A stretch of 64,000 bases of DNA from Burkholderia ambifaria (GCF_001443045.1 NZ_LKPJ01000016.1:128288-192287), one strand, 5' to 3'; positions 9,090-18,449 are shown, counted from the first letter of the stretch. Numbers and translations are program-made. Notes: generated from the sequence alone by a model not told the origin.

Positions 9090-10421
9090 ATGAGCTCGAA
9101 CCTGGAATTCGCGCGGTTTCCGGCGCCGGACGGGATGAACGGGTGGTGGGAGAGCCTGCCGCCGGCGCGGGAAGCGAAGACCGTCACATCCGACAGCCGG
9201 TTCGACTGGGTGGTCGTCGGGGGCGGCATCACCGGCCTGTGCGCGGCGCGCCGGCTGGCGGAGCTCGCGCCCGACGCGTCCATCGCGCTCGTCGAGGCCG
9301 ACCGGATCGGCCGCACGACGGCCGGGCGCAATTCCGGATTCTTCGTCGACCTGCCGCACGACATCAGCAGCGAAAGCTACTCGCGCAGCATCGACGAGGA
9401 TCGCGCCGACGTGCGGTTTCAGCGGCACGGCATCGACTACGTGCGTGACATCGTGCGGCGCTTCGGCATCGATTGCGACTGGCGCGACGACGGCAAATTC
9501 CACGCATCGGTGAACAAGAAGGGCGCCGCCGCGCTCGCGCATTTCGCCGACGGCCTGACCCGCATCGGCGAAGCGTTCGAATGGCTCGACCAGGCCGCGA
9601 TCAAGGCCGTGACCGGCACGGACTTCTATACGGGCGCACTGTTCACGCCCGGCTGCAGCACAGTGCAGCCGGCCGCGCTGATGCGCGGCCTGGCGGCGAC
9701 GCAACCGGACAACGTGACGGTGTTCGAGCTCAGCCCGGTGACGCGGATCGAGCAGCGCGGCGACACGCGCGTGCTGCATTTCGCCGGCGGCACGATCGTC
9801 GCGAAGCAGGTGATCCTGTGCACGAACGCGTACGCGGCGACCTTCGGCATGCATTCGAACGGCCTGCTGCCGGTCTATACGTTCGCATCGCTCACGCGTC
9901 AGATGAACGCCGACGAAGTGGCGAAACTCGGCGGCGCGCGTTCGTGGTCGCTGATTCCGGCCGACCCGATGGGCACCACGGTGCGACGCCTGATCACCGA
10001 TCGCATTTGCGTGCGCAACCATTTCGCGTTCCGGCCGGACGTGAAGGTGTCGCCGGCCGATCTCGCGAAGTCGCGGCAGTTGCATCAGCGCTCGTTCGAG
10101 CGCCGCTTCCCGATGCTCGGCGGCGTCGAGCTGGAATATACGTGGGGCGGGCCGCTGTGCCTGTCCGCCAACAACGGTGCGCTGTTCGGCAGGCGCGACG
10201 ACGGCCTCTTCGAGGCGATCGGCTGCAACGGCCTCGGCCTGAGCCGCGGGTCGTCCTCCGGCAAGCTGATCGCCGAATACGCGCTCGGCGAATCGAACAG
10301 CCTCGTGCAGCAGTTGCTGAAGCAGCCGCATCCGCGTCCGCTGCCGGTTCGGCCGATCGTCGACCTGGCCGTGTCGGCGACGATCTGGGCCAAGGAGTTC
10401 TCGGCGGGTGCCGAGCTTTGA
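9090..10421 (+). CDS. DAO-family FAD-dependent oxidoreductase
   Basis: A 443-residue flavoprotein of the glycine/D-amino acid oxidase superfamily, close in style to gamma-glutamylputrescine oxidase (PuuB-like). The FAD-binding Rossmann motif VVVGGGITGLCAARRLAEL starts near residue 42 and the second dinucleotide contact, ALVEADRIGRTTAGRNSG, follows. The C-terminal FAD lobe holds the YTWGGPLCLS and IGCNGLGLSRG segments. It would oxidise a primary or secondary amine, or an N-methyl group, to an imine that hydrolyses to an aldehyde. The aldehyde dehydrogenase 16 bases downstream is the natural next step. The substrate is unknown. Confidence 0.9.
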   Translation: MSSNLEFARFPAPDGMNGWWESLPPAREAKTVTSDSRFDWVVVGGGITGLCAARRLAELAPDASIALVEADRIGRTTAGRNSGFFVDLPHDISSESYSRSIDEDRADVRFQRHGIDYVRDIVRRFGIDCDWRDDGKFHASVNKKGAAALAHFADGLTRIGEAFEWLDQAAIKAVTGTDFYTGALFTPGCSTVQPAALMRGLAATQPDNVTVFELSPVTRIEQRGDTRVLHFAGGTIVAKQVILCTNAYAATFGMHSNGLLPVYTFASLTRQMNADEVAKLGGARSWSLIPADPMGTTVRRLITDRICVRNHFAFRPDVKVSPADLAKSRQLHQRSFERRFPMLGGVELEYTWGGPLCLSANNGALFGRRDDGLFEAIGCNGLGLSRGSSSGKLIAEYALGESNSLVQQLLKQPHPRPLPVRPIVDLAVSATIWAKEFSAGAEL

Positions 10422-10437
10422 TGATTGAGGAAACGAC

Positions 10438-11931
10438 ATGACGACCCATCAGGATTGGAAACAGAAGGCGAATGCGCTATCGCTCGACGGTCGCGCGTTC
10501 ATCGCGGGGCAACGCAGCGCGGCGGCGTCGGGCGAGACGTTCGCCACGCTCAACCCCGCGTCCGGCAAGGTGCTCGCCGAAGTGGCGCGATGCAGCGAAC
10601 GGGACGTCGAGCGGGCGGTTGCGGCCGCGCGCGACGCGTTCGAATCGGGTGTCTGGTCGAAGGCCACGCCCGCGCACCGCAAGGCGGTGCTGCTGCGCGT
10701 CGCGCAACTGATCGACGAGCACGCGGAGGAACTTGCGCTGCTCGAGGCGCTGGAAGCCGGCAAGCCGATCGGTGAATGCCTGGGGCTCGATATTCCCGAG
10801 TCGGCCGCGTGCATTCGCTGGCACGCGGAGGTGACCGACAAGCGTTACGACGCGTTGTCGCCGTCCGGCGCGGGCGTCGTGAGCATGATCACGCGCGAGC
10901 CGATCGGCGTCGTCGGTGCCGTGCTGCCGTGGAATTTCCCGGCGCTGATGCTCGCGTGGAAAATCGGCCCGGCGCTGTCGGTCGGCAACAGCGTGGTCGT
11001 GAAGCCGGCGGAACAGACGTCGCTGTCGACGCTGCGGATCGCCGATCTCGCGCTCGATGCCGGTGTGCCGCCGGGCGTGTTCAGCGTCGTCACCGGGTTC
11101 GGCGCCGAGGCCGGCGAGGCGATCGGCCGCCACCCGGACGTCGATCTCGTCGCGTTCACCGGCTCGACCGCGACCGGCAAGCGGTTCCTGCACTACTCGG
11201 CCGATACCAACCTGAAGCGCGTCGTGCTCGAGTGCGGCGGCAAGAATCCGCAGGTGATCCTGCCGGACGTCGCGAACCTCGATGCGGTGGCCGAACAGGC
11301 CGTCGCGGCCGCATTCTGGAACATGGGCGAGAACTGCAGCGCCGGTTCGCGGATCCTCGTTCCGGCGAGCCGCAAGGCGGAACTGCTGGAGAAGGTCCAG
11401 GCCGTGCTCGCCGGCTGGAAGACCGGGGATCCGCTCGACCCGGACGTGAAGCTCGGTGCGCTGATCGAGCAGAAGCACTACGAGAAGGTGCTCGGCCATA
11501 TCGAGAAGGCGAAGGCGGAAGGCGCGCGCGTGGTGTGCGGCGGGCATGCGATCCTCGCGGAGACGGGCGGCTGGTTCGTCGAACCGACGATCTTCGATCA
11601 GGTGACGCCGGAGATGAGCATCGCGCGCGACGAGGTGTTCGGGCCGGTCGTGTGCTTCATCGAATACGACGACGTCGACGAGGCGGTGCGGATCGCGAAC
11701 GATACGTGCTACGGGCTGGCCGCGTCGCTGTGGACCGACAACGTGAACAGCGCGCACAAGGTCGCCGCGCGGATTCGCGCGGGGACGGTCACGGTGAACT
11801 GCTTCGGCGAAGGCGACCTGTCGACGCCGTTCGGCGGCTTCAAGCAGTCGGGCTTCGGCGGGCGCGACAAGTCCGTCTACGCGCACGATCAATATTGCGA
11901 GCTGAAGACCACCTGGCTGAAGCTCGACTGA
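10438..11931 (+). CDS. NAD(P)-dependent aldehyde dehydrogenase (PuuC/betaine-aldehyde type)
   Basis: A 497-residue class of aldehyde dehydrogenase. Asn166 in VLPWNFPAL, the general base Glu265 in VVLECGGKNPQ and the catalytic Cys300 in GENCSAGSR are all intact, as is FGPVVCFIEYDD near the C-terminus. The closest style is gamma-glutamyl-gamma-aminobutyraldehyde dehydrogenase (PuuC) and related aminoaldehyde enzymes. It would oxidise the aldehyde released by the upstream FAD enzyme, or by the SHMT paralogue acting as an aldolase, to an acid. It is the last enzyme of the block; the LysR gene follows 538 bases later. Confidence 0.94.
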   Translation: MTTHQDWKQKANALSLDGRAFIAGQRSAAASGETFATLNPASGKVLAEVARCSERDVERAVAAARDAFESGVWSKATPAHRKAVLLRVAQLIDEHAEELALLEALEAGKPIGECLGLDIPESAACIRWHAEVTDKRYDALSPSGAGVVSMITREPIGVVGAVLPWNFPALMLAWKIGPALSVGNSVVVKPAEQTSLSTLRIADLALDAGVPPGVFSVVTGFGAEAGEAIGRHPDVDLVAFTGSTATGKRFLHYSADTNLKRVVLECGGKNPQVILPDVANLDAVAEQAVAAAFWNMGENCSAGSRILVPASRKAELLEKVQAVLAGWKTGDPLDPDVKLGALIEQKHYEKVLGHIEKAKAEGARVVCGGHAILAETGGWFVEPTIFDQVTPEMSIARDEVFGPVVCFIEYDDVDEAVRIANDTCYGLAASLWTDNVNSAHKVAARIRAGTVTVNCFGEGDLSTPFGGFKQSGFGGRDKSVYAHDQYCELKTTWLKLD

Positions 11932-12469
11932 GCGCGCACGCCGCACGTGCCGCACGCCGGGCCCGCGCGGCCCGGCCGATGGCGTGCGCGCGGCGGCGCC
12001 GGCCGCTTCGCGCGTGCCGCGGATCGGCCGCGATGTGGCGCTGCACCATGCCGCACGAGCACGGCCGGAGCTCGTGCGGCCGGCGCAGGCCGCGCCAGTT
12101 GCCCGTTGCGCGCGACGAACGACGATACGCGCGGCTACCTTGCCGTGGCGGCACGGCGCGGCATGTGGTGCACTGCGCAAACGCGCGGCGCGGGGTGGCG
12201 GCGCGGTCGACGGGCATGCCGATCCGCTGTTCGTCTTGCAGTCCCCCTCATCGCTTCCGATAATGGCGATGCGGTGCACAATCGATCGACAATGGCGTCA
12301 TCGTGACGCCGTTTCAGCGTTCAACGTTGCCAGCCGCCCGGCTGACTCGCAAGCTGCACGATTCGGATGACCGAAAGGTTTGCGATGACATGGCCCGCAG
12401 GCAGCCGGCGGGCTGCGGACAACGGGTTCGTCGGCGCCGCGTCCGACCCGCGTTTTGAGAGTGAAAGCC
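11932..12469. other. Noncoding gap between aldehyde dehydrogenase and LysR genes
   Basis: About 540 bases. The first 250 are very GC-rich with several small inverted repeats (for example around 11951-11980) that could act as Rho-dependent or weak termination signals, without a T-tract. The last 170 bases are less GC-rich and should hold the lysR promoter, but no consensus elements stand out. No gene is supported. Confidence 0.45.
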
Positions 12470-13471
12470 ATGTTGAAGAAGCAATTGTTTGCAGACCGAC
12501 TCCTCGCGCAGATGCCGTCGCTTCGGGCGCTGCGGTGTTTCGTGACGGCGGCGCGCTACGAGAGCTTCACCCAGGCGGCCGAGGTGCTGTGCGTGACGCA
12601 GGCCGCGATCAGCCGGCAGATCAAGGAGCTCGAGGATTCGCTCGACGTCGCGCTGTTCGAGCGGACCGGCAGGCATATCGCGCTGACGGATGCGGGGCGG
12701 ATTCTCTACAACGCGTCGTACCTGTCGATCATGAACATCGCCGAGGCGGCGGAGGCGGTACGCCGCACCGACAAGCATGCGCTGATGATCTGCGTGTCGC
12801 ACACGTTCTCGGCGCTGTGGCTGTCGTCGCGGCTGCCGGCGTTTCGCGAGCAGTTTCCGGATATCCGGCTGCACGTGATCGTCACCGAGCACTTCATGGA
12901 GCTCGACGGGCTCATCGAGCCCGACATCATCATCACGAAGAACCCGCCGCGCGAGCCCGAGTTCGAAGTCGAGCCGCTGTTTCACGACATCGTGTATCCG
13001 GTGTGCAGCCCGTCGTTTCACGAACGCCATTTTCATCGCCGGTCGCTGAAGCCGCTGGACCTGCTGTCGTGCCCGACCCTGAACCTGTCGATGCTCGGTC
13101 GCGCGCAGGTGTGCGAGCACGTCGACTGGCGCGTGTGGCGCAACTGGTTCCAGCAAAGCGACGGCACCGACACGCTGACCGAGAGCAAGTATCTGGAAAG
13201 CAACGACTACCGGCTGCTCGTCGCGCAGGCCGAGGCCGGCGAGGGTACGCTGCTGGGCTGGCATCACCTTGTGCACCGGCAGATCGACCAGGGCATCCTG
13301 ATGCGGCCGGTGCAGGACGTGCTGGTGTTTCGCGATCGCCATCACTATCTGATCACGCACCGGAATGCGCAGCCGCGCCCGGAATACCAGCTGTTCCGGC
13401 AGTGGCTGAACGACGAGGTCGGCGTGATGATGCGCGGCTGGCTCGATGCGGGCGTCGAGATCGAGGGATAG
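12470..13471 (+). CDS. LysR family transcriptional regulator
   Basis: A 333-residue LysR-type activator/repressor. The N-terminal winged helix-turn-helix reads SLRALRCFVTAARYESFTQA and continues AAEVLCVTQAAISRQIKELE, typical of the GcvA-like subgroup. The C-terminal effector domain shows the usual periplasmic-binding-like fold with FEVEPLFHDIVYPVCSPSF. ATG at 12470 has a GAGAG purine run about 8 bases upstream; in-frame TTG and GTG codons lie 15 and 9 bases before it. It is co-directional with, not divergent from, the transporter/enzyme block, so control of that block is inferred from proximity only. Confidence 0.92.
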   Translation: MLKKQLFADRLLAQMPSLRALRCFVTAARYESFTQAAEVLCVTQAAISRQIKELEDSLDVALFERTGRHIALTDAGRILYNASYLSIMNIAEAAEAVRRTDKHALMICVSHTFSALWLSSRLPAFREQFPDIRLHVIVTEHFMELDGLIEPDIIITKNPPREPEFEVEPLFHDIVYPVCSPSFHERHFHRRSLKPLDLLSCPTLNLSMLGRAQVCEHVDWRVWRNWFQQSDGTDTLTESKYLESNDYRLLVAQAEAGEGTLLGWHHLVHRQIDQGILMRPVQDVLVFRDRHHYLITHRNAQPRPEYQLFRQWLNDEVGVMMRGWLDAGVEIEG

Positions 13472-13670
13472 TGCGCTCGACGCCGGAGAGCCGGTGCGGC
13501 TGCCGGTCGCGTCATAGCGGATGACGAACGGCCAAGGGGCCGGACGTGCTGCAACGGAGTTGTCGGATTCGCGTGGAGCAGGCATATTGTGCGGGCGATC
13601 GGGGCCGGGCCATGCACGAGCGCGTCGGAAATCAGAACAAACGCACGCACCACTCCACGGGGTTTGCATC

Positions 13671-15245
13671 ATGACCGACTCATTCGATCGCAGGCGCTTC
13701 CTCAAGACGGCTTTCGGTTCGGCACTCGGCATCAGCGGCCTGGGCGCGCTGCCCGGTTGCGGCGGCGACACGGTGACGCCGGATCCGCTCGCGCCGGTGT
13801 CCGACGCGCAGATCGCGGCGGCGGTCGCGCAACTCGATCCATTCGTGAACGCGCTGCTGCGCAGTTCTGGCGTGCCCGGCATCGCGGTGGCCGTCGTGCA
13901 CGGCGGCAACACGCTGTTCGCGAAGGGATACGGCGTCTGCAGCACAGTCACCGGCCAGCCCGTCGATGCGGACACGATTTTCCAGCTGGCATCGGTATCG
14001 AAGTCGATCGGCGCGACGGTCGTCGCGACCCAGGTCGGCAAGGGGCTCGTGAGCTGGGACACGCGGATGCAGCAACTGATGCCGTCGTTCGCGCTGTCCG
14101 ACCCGTCGATCACGCAATCGCTGACGGTCGGCGACCTGTACGCGCATCGTTCCGGCCTGCCCGAGCATGTCGGCGATCAGCTCGAGGAGCTCGGCTTCGA
14201 TCAGGCGACGATCTTCAACCGGCTGCGCGACATTCCGCTCGACGGCTATCGCAGCCATTACGCGTACACGAACATCGGGCTCACGGCCGCGGCGATCGGC
14301 GTGGCCGACGCGGCCGGCATCGATTGGGCGACGCTGTCGGAGCAGGCGGTCTATGCGCCGCTCGGCATGACGCGCACGAGCTCGCGATATGCGGACTACC
14401 AGGCGAGCACGAATCATGCAATCGGGCACGTGCCGGCAAACGGCGCGTTCGTTCCCGTCGCCACGCCGCGCGATGCGGACCTGCAGTCGCCCGCCGGCGG
14501 TGTGAGCTCGTCGGTCAACGATCTGGCGAAATGGATGTCGATGGTGCTGGCCAACGGACGGGCCGGCACGACGCAGCTGATCCCTGCCGCCGCGTTGCAG
14601 CCCGCGTTGTCGCAGCAGATGCTGATCCGCCCGGCCAGCGCGGATGGCGCCGCCGCGTATTACGGCTACGGCTTCAACGTCGGGACGACCGCCGACGGCG
14701 GGCGGCCGATGGTCAGCCATTCCGGCGGGTTCCTGCTGGGCGCCAGTACCTTCTTCGTGATCGTGCCGTCGCTCGACATCGGCATCGTCGCGCTGGTCAA
14801 CACCTGGCCGGTCGGCGTGCCGGAGGCGATCGGCTTCGCGTTCGTCGACCTGGTCCAGTACGGCGCGCAGCGTCGCGACTGGGCGGCCTTCGCGAAAGAG
14901 CAGACTGCATCGCTGACCGCGCCGTCCGGCTCGCTGGCCCGCGCGGCCGCGCCCGTGTCGCCGGCACCGCCGCAAGCGCTGAGCGCGTACGCGGGCACCT
15001 ACGGCAACGACTACTACGGGCCGTTGACGATGAGCGTCGTGAACGGCGCCCTGGTGCTGACGATCGGCGCGGGCAACGTGCAGTTCGCGTGCACGCATTG
15101 GGACGGCGACACGTTCGCGCTGAGCCCGTCGGGCGAAATGGCGCCGCCCGGTTCGAGATACGCGCTCACGTTCGCCGGCACGCCGCCCGTCCGGGTGACG
15201 GCCGAACTGTTCAACGACGGCGGACTGAACGTCTTCACCCGCTGA
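13671..15245 (+). CDS. Tat-exported beta-lactamase-fold serine hydrolase, probable lipoprotein
   Basis: A 524-residue protein with a twin-arginine signal (DRRRFLKTAF, residues 6-15) and a possible lipidation Cys30 (LPGC; Pro at -2 is unusual). The class C beta-lactamase/penicillin-binding fold is marked by S108-V-S-K111 (SxxK), YTN in HYAYTNIG and the HSGG of MVSHSGGFL. A C-terminal small beta-domain follows after residue 440. Homologues include esterases, D-aminopeptidases and peptidoglycan hydrolases, so the substrate is open. ATG at 13671 was chosen because the Tat signal starts there; the 50-codon upstream extension is non-family sequence. Confidence 0.9.
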   Translation: MTDSFDRRRFLKTAFGSALGISGLGALPGCGGDTVTPDPLAPVSDAQIAAAVAQLDPFVNALLRSSGVPGIAVAVVHGGNTLFAKGYGVCSTVTGQPVDADTIFQLASVSKSIGATVVATQVGKGLVSWDTRMQQLMPSFALSDPSITQSLTVGDLYAHRSGLPEHVGDQLEELGFDQATIFNRLRDIPLDGYRSHYAYTNIGLTAAAIGVADAAGIDWATLSEQAVYAPLGMTRTSSRYADYQASTNHAIGHVPANGAFVPVATPRDADLQSPAGGVSSSVNDLAKWMSMVLANGRAGTTQLIPAAALQPALSQQMLIRPASADGAAAYYGYGFNVGTTADGGRPMVSHSGGFLLGASTFFVIVPSLDIGIVALVNTWPVGVPEAIGFAFVDLVQYGAQRRDWAAFAKEQTASLTAPSGSLARAAAPVSPAPPQALSAYAGTYGNDYYGPLTMSVVNGALVLTIGAGNVQFACTHWDGDTFALSPSGEMAPPGSRYALTFAGTPPVRVTAELFNDGGLNVFTR

Positions 15246-15272
15246 AGTGGCCGTGCCGGCGCCGTTGTCGGC

Positions 15273-15750
15273 TCAGTAGGCCGTGTCGCTGCCGCCCCGG
15301 TCGGTGACGATCGCCACCCCCGAGCGCGTGCCGAGCCGCGTCGCGCCGGCCTCGAGCATCGCGAGCGCGGTCGCGCGGTCGCGCACGCCGCCCGATGCCT
15401 TCACGCCGAGCGTCGGGCCGACCATGCGGCGCATCAGTGCGACGTCCGCGAGCGTCGCGCCGCCGTGGAAGCCGGTCGACGTCTTCACAAACGCGACGCC
15501 GAGCTCGCGGCACATCTCGCACACGCGCACCTTCTCGTCGTCGGTCAGCAATCCCGTTTCGAGAATTACCTTGAGCGGTGCAGGCCAGCTCGCGCGCGGC
15601 GAGCGGCACGTTCGCCGAATTCACGCAGACCGAGTAAAAGCGATGCTCAGCCGCCTGGCGGCAGAGTTCGCGGATCTGCGCGCCGCTTGCGTCGGGCGCG
15701 AGCAGTGTGTGATCGATGGTTTGGGCGAGTTGGTCGTTTGAAAACGGCAT
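15273..15750 (-). pseudogene. deoC: Deoxyribose-phosphate aldolase gene with internal deletion and frameshift
   Basis: The N-terminal part starts at 15750 and reads cleanly as DeoC (QTIDHTLLAPDASGAQI to SANVPLAARELA), then abruptly joins, in another frame near 15575-15580, a good DeoC C-terminus (LKVILETGLLTDDEKVRV to SGVAIVTDRGGSDTAY). Both halves sum to about 157 residues against roughly 220-250 for the family, so about 65-75 residues are missing. The lost part contains the GADE-(I/V)-D strand with the catalytic Asp. The Schiff-base lysines, in FVKTSTGF and GVKASGGV, survive in the distal part but out of frame. The enzyme (deoxyribose 5-phosphate to acetaldehyde and glyceraldehyde 3-phosphate) should be inactive. 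Confidence 0.88.
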
Positions 15751-15804
15751 GTGTCAGGACTCCACAAATCGTGTGCCGAAGCAGCATGCCCGCGCGTATC
15801 GCAG

Positions 15805-16482
15805 TCATGCGTAAGCGCGGATCAGCGCGTCGAGATTGCGTCGCGCGAGCGGCGTGAGCGGCGCGAATTCCGCCGATTGAAACAGCGGGTCCTGCCCGCG
15901 CAGATGGCCGAGCGCCTGCTTGCGCCCGGCACGGAATGCCGCCGACGGCGCATCGGGATCCTGCGCCCACTCGCGTGCGATCGCGCGATCGTATTCGCGA
16001 AGCCGCTCGGGCTCGGCCGCGAGAATCGCGAGATCGGCATCGAGAAAAATCCGCCCCGCGCGCAGCACGTCCGGATCGGAGCCGAAGGCGTCGGGCAGCC
16101 GGTGCGACTTCGTCGCGAGCACCAGCGCGTGTGCGATGGACACCTGCACCGCGTGCGCGTGCCGCCACGATTCGGTGCAGTGCGAATCCACGATCTGCGC
16201 GAGCCATCGCGCACTGCACGCTTCGTTCTCCGCATAGTCCGGCAGCGTCGTCGCGTAGACGATGTCGTGCGCCCAGACGGCGAGCTCGATCGCCGGCCAC
16301 AGCGGTTCGGCGCGATAGGGCGCGAGATGCCCGAACAGTTTGGCCAGGTGCGCGAGCGTGTGATAGAAGCGCTGCGGCTCGCCATACGCGCGCTCGACGA
16401 GCGGCCAGACGGCAGCCGTGCCGAAGCATGCGTCGCAGGAGGCACGCAACATGCGCGCGCTATCGGCAGTCAGGTCATTCAT
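15805..16482 (-). CDS. Predicted HD-superfamily metal-dependent phosphohydrolase
   Basis: A 225-residue protein. RFYHTLAHLAKLF supplies the first metal-binding His residues and AVWAHDIVYAT the HD doublet; the family phrase ENEACSARWL follows. HD proteins of this group are predicted nucleotide or phosphoester hydrolases, but the substrate is unknown. ATG at 16482 (MNDLTADSARML) was chosen because the upstream extension is Arg/Cys-rich, lacks family similarity and would run into the AraC gene. No good ribosome site is visible. It lies downstream of, and on the same strand as, the AraC regulator and may be transcribed with it. Confidence 0.85.
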   Translation of the reverse strand: MNDLTADSARMLRASCDACFGTAAVWPLVERAYGEPQRFYHTLAHLAKLFGHLAPYRAEPLWPAIELAVWAHDIVYATTLPDYAENEACSARWLAQIVDSHCTESWRHAHAVQVSIAHALVLATKSHRLPDAFGSDPDVLRAGRIFLDADLAILAAEPERLREYDRAIAREWAQDPDAPSAAFRAGRKQALGHLRGQDPLFQSAEFAPLTPLARRNLDALIRAYA

Positions 16483-16549
16483 GTCGGCGATCGGCTCGGT
16501 CGGGCGATGCGCGCAGCATAGCAAACGCGCCGACGCGCCGCTTCCGCGC

Positions 16550-17521
16550 TCAATGCGACGACACGTAAACCGCATCCTCGAATGCCGCCGGAATCGCGAA
16601 CTGCGCGCGCATGCGCTTCGTCTCCTGCGCGGGCGTCAACCCGAACAGCCGCTTGAATTCCCGGCTGAACTGCGACGGGCTCGTATAGCCGACTGCATAA
16701 CCGGCCGCCTCCGCCGTCAGGTCCTGGCGCACCATCAGCAGACGCGCCTGATGCAGCCGCGTCGACTTCAGGTACTGCATCGGCGACACCTGCGTGATCG
16801 CCTTGAAGTGGCTATGGAAGCTCGGCACGCTCATGCCGGCTTCGCCGGCCAGTTGCGTCACGTCGAGCGATTGCGCGTAGTCGGCGTGGATCACGCGCAG
16901 CGAACGGCCGATCCGGCCGAACTGTCCACGCATCGCCAGCGCGTTTCTCATCGCGCTGCCCTGCGCGCCGGTGAGCACGCGGAAATACAGTTCGCGCAGC
17001 AGGCCGGGGCCCAGCACCGCCGCTTCGAGCGGCCGATGCATCGCCTCGACGAAACGCAGCACGGTCGCCTGCATCGCGTCGTCCATCGGCGTCGACATCA
17101 TGCTCCTCGGCGCCTGCACGGGCTCCGCGAGCCCTTCACGGTCGATCTGCGCGGCGAGTTCGGCGGCCATCGGGAAATCGAGGTGCAGATACAGCGCGAG
17201 CAGCGGGTGCTCTGCCGTCGCGTCGGTTTCCATGCTGAACGGCACGGGCACCGACACGGCCAGATAGTGGTCCTCGTCGTACCGATAGCGCTCGCCGCCG
17301 AAATAGCCGCGCTTGCGGCCCTGGCACACGATCACGATACCCGGGTCGTACAGGACGGGCGTGCGCGCGAGCGCGCGGTTCGAACGCAGGATGCGCACGC
17401 TCGGCAGCGCGGTCAGGTTGTAGCCTTCGTCGGGCGCCAACGCGTGCAGCAACGTGATCAGGCGTTTGCGGCTGCGCGCGGGCAGCGACGGCGATCGAGT
17501 CGGGGAGGGCGTGGTGCTCAT
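16550..17521 (-). CDS. AraC family transcriptional regulator (AraC_N type)
   Basis: A 323-residue regulator. The N-terminal cupin-like AraC_N domain contains YDPGIVIVCQGRKRGYFGG and the following double-stranded beta-helix. The C-terminal pair of helix-turn-helix motifs is clear: SLDVTQLAGEAGMSVPSFHS and AAGYAVGYTSPSQFSREFKR. ATG at 17521 was chosen; a TTG start 12 bases upstream is possible. It is divergent from the short-chain dehydrogenase at 17616 with a 94-base gap, the usual arrangement for a regulator controlling its neighbour. Confidence 0.93.
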   Translation of the reverse strand: MSTTPSPTRSPSLPARSRKRLITLLHALAPDEGYNLTALPSVRILRSNRALARTPVLYDPGIVIVCQGRKRGYFGGERYRYDEDHYLAVSVPVPFSMETDATAEHPLLALYLHLDFPMAAELAAQIDREGLAEPVQAPRSMMSTPMDDAMQATVLRFVEAMHRPLEAAVLGPGLLRELYFRVLTGAQGSAMRNALAMRGQFGRIGRSLRVIHADYAQSLDVTQLAGEAGMSVPSFHSHFKAITQVSPMQYLKSTRLHQARLLMVRQDLTAEAAGYAVGYTSPSQFSREFKRLFGLTPAQETKRMRAQFAIPAAFEDAVYVSSH

Positions 17522-17615
17522 AGTTTTGTGCAAGAAAATCAGCGGAATCGGGCTGAATGGACGTAGTTCGTCAGATTAGTATGCACGCTTCGATCGACAT
17601 TCGGGAGAAGCTCAC

Positions 17616-18449
17616 ATGGCATCTGGCAACATCATGCTCATCACCGGCGTCAGCAGCGGCTTCGGCCGTGCGCTTGCACAGGAGGCGCTGGCCGCGGGTC
17701 ATACGGTGGTCGGCACAGTGAGAAGCGAAGCGGCAAGGCGGGAATTCGAAGCGCTGTCCCCGCATGCGGCCGTCGGGCGCGTGCTCGACGTAACCGACTT
17801 CGCGCGCATCGACGGCATCGTTGCCCACATCGAGGCGAGCGTCGGCCCCGTCGACGTGCTGGTGAACAATGCCGGCTACGGACACGAAGGCATCATGGAG
17901 GAGTCGCCGCTGTCGGAGATGCGCCGGCAGTTCGACGTGAACGTATTCGGCGCCGTCGCGATGATGAAGGCCGTCGTGCCGTTCATGCGCGAACGCCGGC
18001 GCGGCCGCATCCTGAACATCACGTCGATGGGCGGCCACATCACGATGCCGGGCATCGCGTACTACTGCGGCAGCAAGTTCGCGCTGGAGGGGATTTCCGA
18101 CACGCTCGGCAAGGAGCTCGAGCCGTTCGGCATCGCGGTGACCGCCGTCGCGCCGGGCTCGTTCCGCACCGACTGGGCCGGCCGCTCGATGACGCGCACG
18201 CCGCGCTCGATCGCCGATTACGACGCGATCTTCGATCCGATCCGCCAGGCGCGCGAGGAGAAAAGCGGCCGACAATTGGGCGATCCCGCCAAGGCCGCGC
18301 GCGCGATGCTCGCGGTCATTGCGGCGCGCCGCCCGCCGGCCCATCTGTTGCTCGGCAGCGATGCGCTTCGGCTCGTGCGCGCCAAATGGTCGGCGCTGGA
18401 AGACGACATGCGCGCGTGGGAAGCGGTGACCGTGTCGACGGACGCCTGA
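17616..18449 (+). CDS. Short-chain dehydrogenase/reductase
   Basis: A 277-residue classical SDR oxidoreductase. The cofactor motif TGVSSGFG follows the first strand, NNAGYG marks the structural motif, and the catalytic Tyr and Lys are in YYCGSKFALEG with Ser in ITSMGG. The LVNNAG/ITSMGG/YxxxK pattern and the PGSFRTDWAG segment resemble oxidoreductases often paired with AraC regulators. NADPH preference is suggested by the Arg in GTVRSEA after strand 2. A GGGAGA ribosome site precedes the ATG. The substrate is unknown. Confidence 0.93.
   Translation: MASGNIMLITGVSSGFGRALAQEALAAGHTVVGTVRSEAARREFEALSPHAAVGRVLDVTDFARIDGIVAHIEASVGPVDVLVNNAGYGHEGIMEESPLSEMRRQFDVNVFGAVAMMKAVVPFMRERRRGRILNITSMGGHITMPGIAYYCGSKFALEGISDTLGKELEPFGIAVTAVAPGSFRTDWAGRSMTRTPRSIADYDAIFDPIRQAREEKSGRQLGDPAKAARAMLAVIAARRPPAHLLLGSDALRLVRAKWSALEDDMRAWEAVTVSTDA

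Noticed and set aside
6714..10439. A very long open frame on the minus strand, more than 1200 codons
   Set aside because: It is antisense to four well-supported genes (glyA paralogue, DapA-like, FAD oxidoreductase) and is Arg/His-rich without any family motif, the usual result of high GC.
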